From positions 1 through 17,437 of the forward strand of contig CABTZC010000013.1 in the NCBI GenBank assembly GCA_902489185.1: a DNA stretch of 17,437 nt, written 5' to 3'. Shown here in pieces: positions 13,639-17,437 of this stretch (position 1 is its first letter; every line of letters begins with the position of its first letter). The position numbers were made by a program, and so were the translations under genes. The notes under the pieces were generated by a model that saw only the letters and a program-made list of their open reading frames with translations, was not told the DNA's origin and did not search any database. The stretch comes from an uncultured Brevibacterium sp. (GTDB lineage Bacteria > Actinomycetota > Actinomycetes > Actinomycetales > Brevibacteriaceae).

Positions 13639-15315
13639 ATGGACAAGAAACGTGTGCACAGGATTGGCATTGTGTGTTGCCTCCTGGTTGTGGCGTATGT
13701 AGTTATTGCGTTCTTCTTGACGCGTCACGCGCTGGACGGCACGCGCGTTGTTTCTCGTGATGTAGGCGGGATGAGCTACGACGAGGTTGTGCAGACAGTA
13801 GATCAGAACGCCGGCGACGATTCGTTTACGGTGTTCGCGGACGGAGACTATGGTGATACAAGGGTCTCAGCTGAGGACTTGGGGATCACTGTCGATGCGG
13901 ATGCCACTGCGCGGCAGGTCACAGGCTTCACGCTCAATCCGGTGACAATCGTCAAGCGGATCAAGGCCACATACGACGAAGGCAATGTAGCTCTGATTAA
14001 GCGCATTGACGACGAGAAGTTAGCGCAAACGTCTGACCGCATAGCCCATGAGTTAAGTCGCGAAACGATTAACGCTACGGTGTATTTCACTCCTCGCGGC
14101 GTTCATTCATCTGATAATTCTGAAGATGGGTTGGAAGTGGATTCTGACGAGGTGAAAAAAGCAATCCTGGAAGCTCACGCAGAAGGGTCGAGCACTCTCA
14201 GAGTGCCCACAAAAATGATCAACGCAGACGTTAGCGATGCGGAAGCGTCAGCGCGTGCCTACGAAATTGATCAAGACTTGGGCGACAAAGATGTTGTGCT
14301 TGATGCCGGTGGCGGGAAGAAGCTCCGTATTCCTGTTGAGCTCATTCGCCGGTACGGCTACTTCAACGACAAGCTCGAGCTGTGCTTCCGCGATGAAGAG
14401 TTCCGCAACGCTGTCATGGACGAAAACCCTGGCATTGGCGACCACATCGTGAATGCGCGCTTCGAGTTTCCGGATGGAAAACCTACTGTGAAACCCGCGC
14501 AGGACGGTGTGAGCGTTGACTCTACCGAGCTCACACGTGCGGTGCGGGAAGCGATTTCGTCGCCGGACAACACAGCCTCCGTTGGAGTAGGCGACCAAAG
14601 GGCTCAGTTCAGCACCAAGGATGCTGAAGCGATGGAGTTCCCAGACGTGATTTCGCAGTTCGCAACAGACAACCCGCAGAACGAGGAACGCAATGCACGG
14701 CTTGAGCATGTGGCAAAGAAGATATCAGGCACGGTTGTTAAGCCGGGTGAAACGTTCGACTTCAACGCGGCGGTGGGGCCCTATTGGGCGGAACCGGGGT
14801 ACGAACCCTTCCCTGAACCAACGGTTCTGGGTGGCGTAGAGGATGACTCGCGAAGTGGCCCACACTCACAACTTGCGACAACCCTGTTTAACGCTGCGCT
14901 AGAAGCAGGGCTCGAGATCCGCGAACAGCATGGAGGAGCACAGCGCCCGTCCGTGTACCCGGATGGCCGAGATGTCATCGTTAACACGCGAACCAACTTT
15001 GTTTTCGCAAACACAACTGACAAACCCATCGTGATCGAGTCATTTGTGAATGACAACAAGACACACGTCAAAATCCACGGCACCAAACAGTTCGACGTGG
15101 AGCTATCCACGACAGACCGGTGGAATGTGACAGCGGGACTTCCGCCCAAGGAACAATCAGGCAGTCGGTGCGTGTCCTATCCGTCGCTCGACGGCGGGTC
15201 CGTCCTTACCTACCGAGTCATCAAGGACCGCACAAAAGATCAACCAGCCGTACGCGATACGTTCTACCGAGAGTACTCAGAACAACAAGGGCAAACCTGT
15301 TCTGGTAAATCGTGA
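13639..15315 (+). CDS. Membrane-anchored VanW-domain protein, copy 2 (divergent paralogue)
   Basis: This 558-residue paralogue is collinear with copy 1: the same anchor (about 9-28), FTLNPVTIVKRI at 97-108, M-x-E/D-N-P at 260-264, QDGVSVDSTELTRAV, and the VKPGE block at 368-371 fall at matching positions. The VanW core is altered. GGGVSQ of copy 1 is SGPHSQ here (406-411), and the HSRYISRYPEGR block is reduced to GGAQRPSVYPDGR, losing the conserved His-Ser-Arg-Tyr. Two C-terminal cysteines, C511 and C554, keep the same 43-residue spacing as in copy 1. I chose the ATG at 13639, with GGAG five bases upstream, because it gives a basic start followed directly by the anchor. It is probably a changed-function scaffold or binding protein. 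Confidence 0.87.
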   Translation: MDKKRVHRIGIVCCLLVVAYVVIAFFLTRHALDGTRVVSRDVGGMSYDEVVQTVDQNAGDDSFTVFADGDYGDTRVSAEDLGITVDADATARQVTGFTLNPVTIVKRIKATYDEGNVALIKRIDDEKLAQTSDRIAHELSRETINATVYFTPRGVHSSDNSEDGLEVDSDEVKKAILEAHAEGSSTLRVPTKMINADVSDAEASARAYEIDQDLGDKDVVLDAGGGKKLRIPVELIRRYGYFNDKLELCFRDEEFRNAVMDENPGIGDHIVNARFEFPDGKPTVKPAQDGVSVDSTELTRAVREAISSPDNTASVGVGDQRAQFSTKDAEAMEFPDVISQFATDNPQNEERNARLEHVAKKISGTVVKPGETFDFNAAVGPYWAEPGYEPFPEPTVLGGVEDDSRSGPHSQLATTLFNAALEAGLEIREQHGGAQRPSVYPDGRDVIVNTRTNFVFANTTDKPIVIESFVNDNKTHVKIHGTKQFDVELSTTDRWNVTAGLPPKEQSGSRCVSYPSLDGGSVLTYRVIKDRTKDQPAVRDTFYREYSEQQGQTCSGKS

Positions 15316-15345
15316 CCGGGACAGCTCACTGACCCCGGGGCTACC

Positions 15346-16365
15346 TCACTCGCTCGCCGGCTGCGCCATCCACACGCGGTGGTGTTCGCTCATGCCACAT
15401 GAGTGGGCAAAGTCGGAGCGCTCGCGGTCGGGAGCTTCGTACATGAGCGACCGGACACCTCGGGCTTGGGCAAGCCGCGCAGCCGCCGTGACAAGCGCGC
15501 TACCAACCCCCGCGCGCCGCGAGTCCGGGTGAACGACTAGGTGAGAAAGAACGGCCCACTTCATCGCGAACGCAACGCGCGCCACACCCACCATGGTCTG
15601 TGTACCGTCCGGGCCAGCCGCAATGGCCGAAAGTATCCGGTACTGGGGTGCGCTTGCAATCAGGTGGCTGTACTCCTCGCGCGCCGATTCTTCGATACCC
15701 CACACCGCGTAGTGCAGGGGAGCGGGAGTGTCGGATTCGACGATTTCGCCATCCGGTTCACGCAATTGAGCGAGTTCCGCGGTGGGCGCGGTAAACGTGA
15801 TCACAGGATCTGACGGGACGAATCCTTCGCCACGCAAAAGTGGGGCAACCTGCTGGCTTGCGGGGCTGAGCTCATTGGAGTGGGCCTGGGTGTGAATGAG
15901 GATGTGTGGCGTGCTGCCTCGTTCTTTGAGCCAGTCGATGGAGAGGGAAAGTGCCTCCAGGGCTGGCATGCCGGGGTCGCTGATGGGGAGGGCGCTGTTG
16001 GCTGCCGCCGAGGTGTTAGGTGCTGACCGCAAAAGCCACCCTGAGAGCACTTTGGGATCCTCTCCGCGTAGTTCGGACGCGAGGTTGTCGGCATGTAGCC
16101 ACGCGATTTCCCGAGGAGACCACGTTGCGGCGGCGACTTTGCGCAGGTCTTCAGCGCTTACGATTTCGTGGAGTTTGCCTGGGCGAGTGGGGGCAGGCGG
16201 GATCTCGTGCCCGGTTTCGATTGCATCTTTGGGGACGTCAACGGGCCCGCGCTTGGTAGCGATGCGGAGGTGCGTTGGTGTGGTTTCGAGGACCTCACCC
16301 AGAGCGTCGGTTAAAGAGCCGTTGTCTGTGTATCTCACAACAACACGTGTGCCGGGTGAAAACAT
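15346..16365 (-). CDS. GNAT acetyltransferase with N-terminal SH3-like domain (Rv0428c-like)
   Basis: This 339-residue protein has a small beta-rich N-terminal domain (1-55; FSPGTRVVVRY...LGEVLETTPTHLRIATKRGPVDVP) like the SH3-like module of the mycobacterial Rv0428c family. A family segment GWLLRSAPNTSAAANSALPI follows at 109-128. The C-terminal GNAT fold carries the acetyl-CoA-binding motif VVHPDSRRAGVGSALV (277-292, R/Q-x-x-G-x-G type). Some relatives are annotated as N-acetylglutamate synthases, but the substrate cannot be told from the sequence. The ATG at 16365 has GAAAGGG upstream. A longer in-frame start at 16485 would run through the divergent fdxA leader and coding region and is rejected. 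It converges on the second VanW gene with a 30-base gap. Confidence 0.85.
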   Translation of the reverse strand: MFSPGTRVVVRYTDNGSLTDALGEVLETTPTHLRIATKRGPVDVPKDAIETGHEIPPAPTRPGKLHEIVSAEDLRKVAAATWSPREIAWLHADNLASELRGEDPKVLSGWLLRSAPNTSAAANSALPISDPGMPALEALSLSIDWLKERGSTPHILIHTQAHSNELSPASQQVAPLLRGEGFVPSDPVITFTAPTAELAQLREPDGEIVESDTPAPLHYAVWGIEESAREEYSHLIASAPQYRILSAIAAGPDGTQTMVGVARVAFAMKWAVLSHLVVHPDSRRAGVGSALVTAAARLAQARGVRSLMYEAPDRERSDFAHSCGMSEHHRVWMAQPASE

Positions 16366-16430
16366 GGAGGCCCTTTCAAGTGTGGAAAAGTACGTGCGTA
16401 GGAGTAACCTTATTAAGTATCCGTACAACC

Positions 16431-16437
16431 AGGAGGT
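16431..16437 (+). promoter_or_regulatory. Ribosome binding site for fdxA GTG start
   Basis: AGGAGGT lies four bases before the GTG at 16442. This fixes the start of the ferredoxin even though an open frame extends far upstream through the antisense of the acetyltransferase gene. Confidence 0.85.
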
Positions 16438-16441
16438 ATCC

Positions 16442-16759
16442 GTGACGTACATAATCGCGCAGCCGTGTGTCGATCTCAAGGACAAGGCATGCGTCGATGA
16501 GTGCCCCGTGGACTGTATTTATGAAGGTGCTCGCTCACTTTACATTCACCCTGACGAATGTGTGGACTGCGGTGCGTGCGAACCCGTGTGTCCGGTTGAA
16601 GCTATCTACTACGAAGACGACGTTCCTGAACAGTGGGCCGATTACTACAAGGCCAATGTGGAGTTCTTCGATGAAATCGGATCGCCAGGTGGAGCTGCCG
16701 GTGTAGGTAACACCGGAACCGACCATCCCATCATCGCGGCTCTTCCACCCCAGCAGTAG
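16442..16759 (+). CDS. fdxA: Seven-iron ferredoxin (3Fe-4S/4Fe-4S)
   Basis: This 105-residue cytoplasmic electron carrier begins at GTG (VTYIIAQPC). Counting from the start, C9, C17 and C50 fit the 3Fe-4S ligands, and C21, C40, C43 and C46 fit the 4Fe-4S ligands. C25 is the usual extra cysteine of this family. Motifs seen are ACVDECPVDC and ECVDCGACEPVCP. The tail after residue 60 is longer than the core and matches FdxA/FdxC-type actinobacterial ferredoxins (EQWADYYKANVEFF). It lies divergent from the acetyltransferase gene with 76 bases between starts, and dapC begins one base after its TAG. The redox partner is not identifiable here. Confidence 0.96.
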   Translation: MTYIIAQPCVDLKDKACVDECPVDCIYEGARSLYIHPDECVDCGACEPVCPVEAIYYEDDVPEQWADYYKANVEFFDEIGSPGGAAGVGNTGTDHPIIAALPPQQ

Positions 16760-16760
16760 C

Positions 16761-17437
16761 ATGAACTTCGCTCAGTACGGTCGCCACCTCGAAGCGTACC
16801 CGTGGGACAAACTCGCGCCTCTTAAGGCAAAAGCAGAAAAACGTGGCCTGTGTGACTTATCGATTGGAACACCGGTCGATCCCACACCGCAGGTGGTTCA
16901 GGACGCCCTTTCAGCAGGGGCCGATTCGCACGGATATCCCACAACAGCCGGCACGCCAGAGTTGCGTGAAGCAATCGCGGGCTGGTACTCCCGGTCGCGC
17001 GGGGTAGACGTTACGCCTGATGCGATTTTGCCAACTGTTGGGTCAAAAGAATTGGTTGCGTGGTTGCCCACACTGTTGGGTTTGAAGGAGCTCGGTCTGG
17101 GTGTTGCTGGCCCGGCGCTTGCGTACCCCACGTACCGTATGGGCGCCACGATTGCAGGTGTGGAGTTCCGTCAGCTCGATGCACATGAGATCGCTGAGGG
17201 GGCTTCGCTGGAGGGTGTTGGCTTGGTGTGGCTCAACTCGCCGGCAAACCCCACAGGACGTGTGCTCGATGCGCAAACGCTCCGTAAGGTTGTTGAGGCT
17301 GCCCGGGAGGCGGGCGTTGTTGTTGCGAGCGACGAATGTTACGCGTTGCTGAATTGGGAGGCCCAGGCGCCGTCGATCCTTGACCCTGCGGTTGCGGGGG
17401 AGGACCACACTGGATTGCTCAGTGTGTATTCGCTGTC
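16761..17437 (+). CDS. dapC: Succinyldiaminopimelate aminotransferase DapC (3' end missing)
   Basis: The first 225 codons of a fold-type I PLP aminotransferase are present. DapC converts N-succinyl-2-amino-6-ketopimelate to N-succinyl-LL-diaminopimelate in the lysine/diaminopimelate pathway that feeds peptidoglycan. Evidence is the N-terminal PWDKLAPLKAKAE, LSIGTPVDPTP (substrate region, 33-43), YPTTAGTPELREAI, the PLP-contact segment NSPANPTGRV (159-168) and ASDECYALLNW (189-199) with D191. The window stops just before the expected Schiff-base lysine. The ATG at 16761 follows the fdxA TAG after one base, so translation is likely coupled; no strong separate ribosome site is seen. The fdxA-dapC neighbourhood is a known actinobacterial arrangement. 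Confidence 0.93.
   Translation, partial: MNFAQYGRHLEAYPWDKLAPLKAKAEKRGLCDLSIGTPVDPTPQVVQDALSAGADSHGYPTTAGTPELREAIAGWYSRSRGVDVTPDAILPTVGSKELVAWLPTLLGLKELGLGVAGPALAYPTYRMGATIAGVEFRQLDAHEIAEGASLEGVGLVWLNSPANPTGRVLDAQTLRKVVEAAREAGVVVASDECYALLNWEAQAPSILDPAVAGEDHTGLLSVYSL

Noticed and set aside
15316..15338. CCGGG/CCCGG inverted repeat between convergent genes
   Set aside because: Five-base arms with a 13-base spacer and no U-tract are too weak to call a terminator.
16382..16420. Possible fdxA promoter elements in the leader
   Set aside because: Several TA-rich hexamers exist, but none pairs with a convincing -35 at proper spacing.
15896..16441. Long N-terminal extension of the ferredoxin frame
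   Set aside because: The extension is antisense to the acetyltransferase gene. The GTG at 16442 with AGGAGGT upstream gives a normal-length ferredoxin.

Overview
The window looks like chromosomal DNA from a moderate-GC actinobacterium, probably of the order Micrococcales. The evidence is a mycothiol biosynthesis gene (mshB) directly behind typA, a DapC-type aminotransferase behind a seven-iron ferredoxin, an Rv0428c-like acetyltransferase, VanW-domain proteins of the long actinobacterial type, and strong GGAGG-type ribosome binding sites. I cannot fix the genus from sequence alone. No tRNA, rRNA, CRISPR array, insertion sequence or phage gene was found. The coding density and syntenic housekeeping genes argue for core chromosome.

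Layout. Positions 1-2487 hold a partial alpha/beta hydrolase, a translationally coupled pair of small SMR-type membrane transporters on the minus strand, a zinc metallo-beta-lactamase-fold hydrolase, and a small membrane protein with a PH-like domain. Positions 2510-8212 hold a complete five-gene peptide ABC importer on the minus strand. It is transcribed as lipoprotein (oppA), permeases (oppB, oppC), then ATPases (oppD, oppF). A stem-loop lies between oppA and oppB, and a long terminator hairpin follows oppF. A 265-base divergent control region (8213-8477) carries three palindromes and a perfect TATAAT element for typA.

Positions 8478-15315 run on the plus strand: typA, mshB and a VanW-domain gene overlap one another, and a second VanW paralogue follows after 190 bases. 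The mshB product carries an extra C-terminal domain with four predicted membrane helices. Positions 15346-17437 hold a convergent GNAT acetyltransferase gene, then fdxA (GTG start) and the 5' part of dapC, which starts one base after fdxA ends.

How the genes fit together. OppABCDF would import peptides at the membrane. TypA is a ribosome-associated GTPase. MshB makes the amino-sugar precursor of mycothiol, and the two VanW proteins are membrane-anchored and probably face the cell wall. DapC feeds meso-diaminopimelate and lysine synthesis, hence peptidoglycan. The most unusual points are the MshB-membrane fusion, the tandem VanW pair in which the second copy has lost core motif residues, an SMR gene whose best start is CTG with the two partners predicted in opposite membrane orientations, and the palindromes upstream of oppA.
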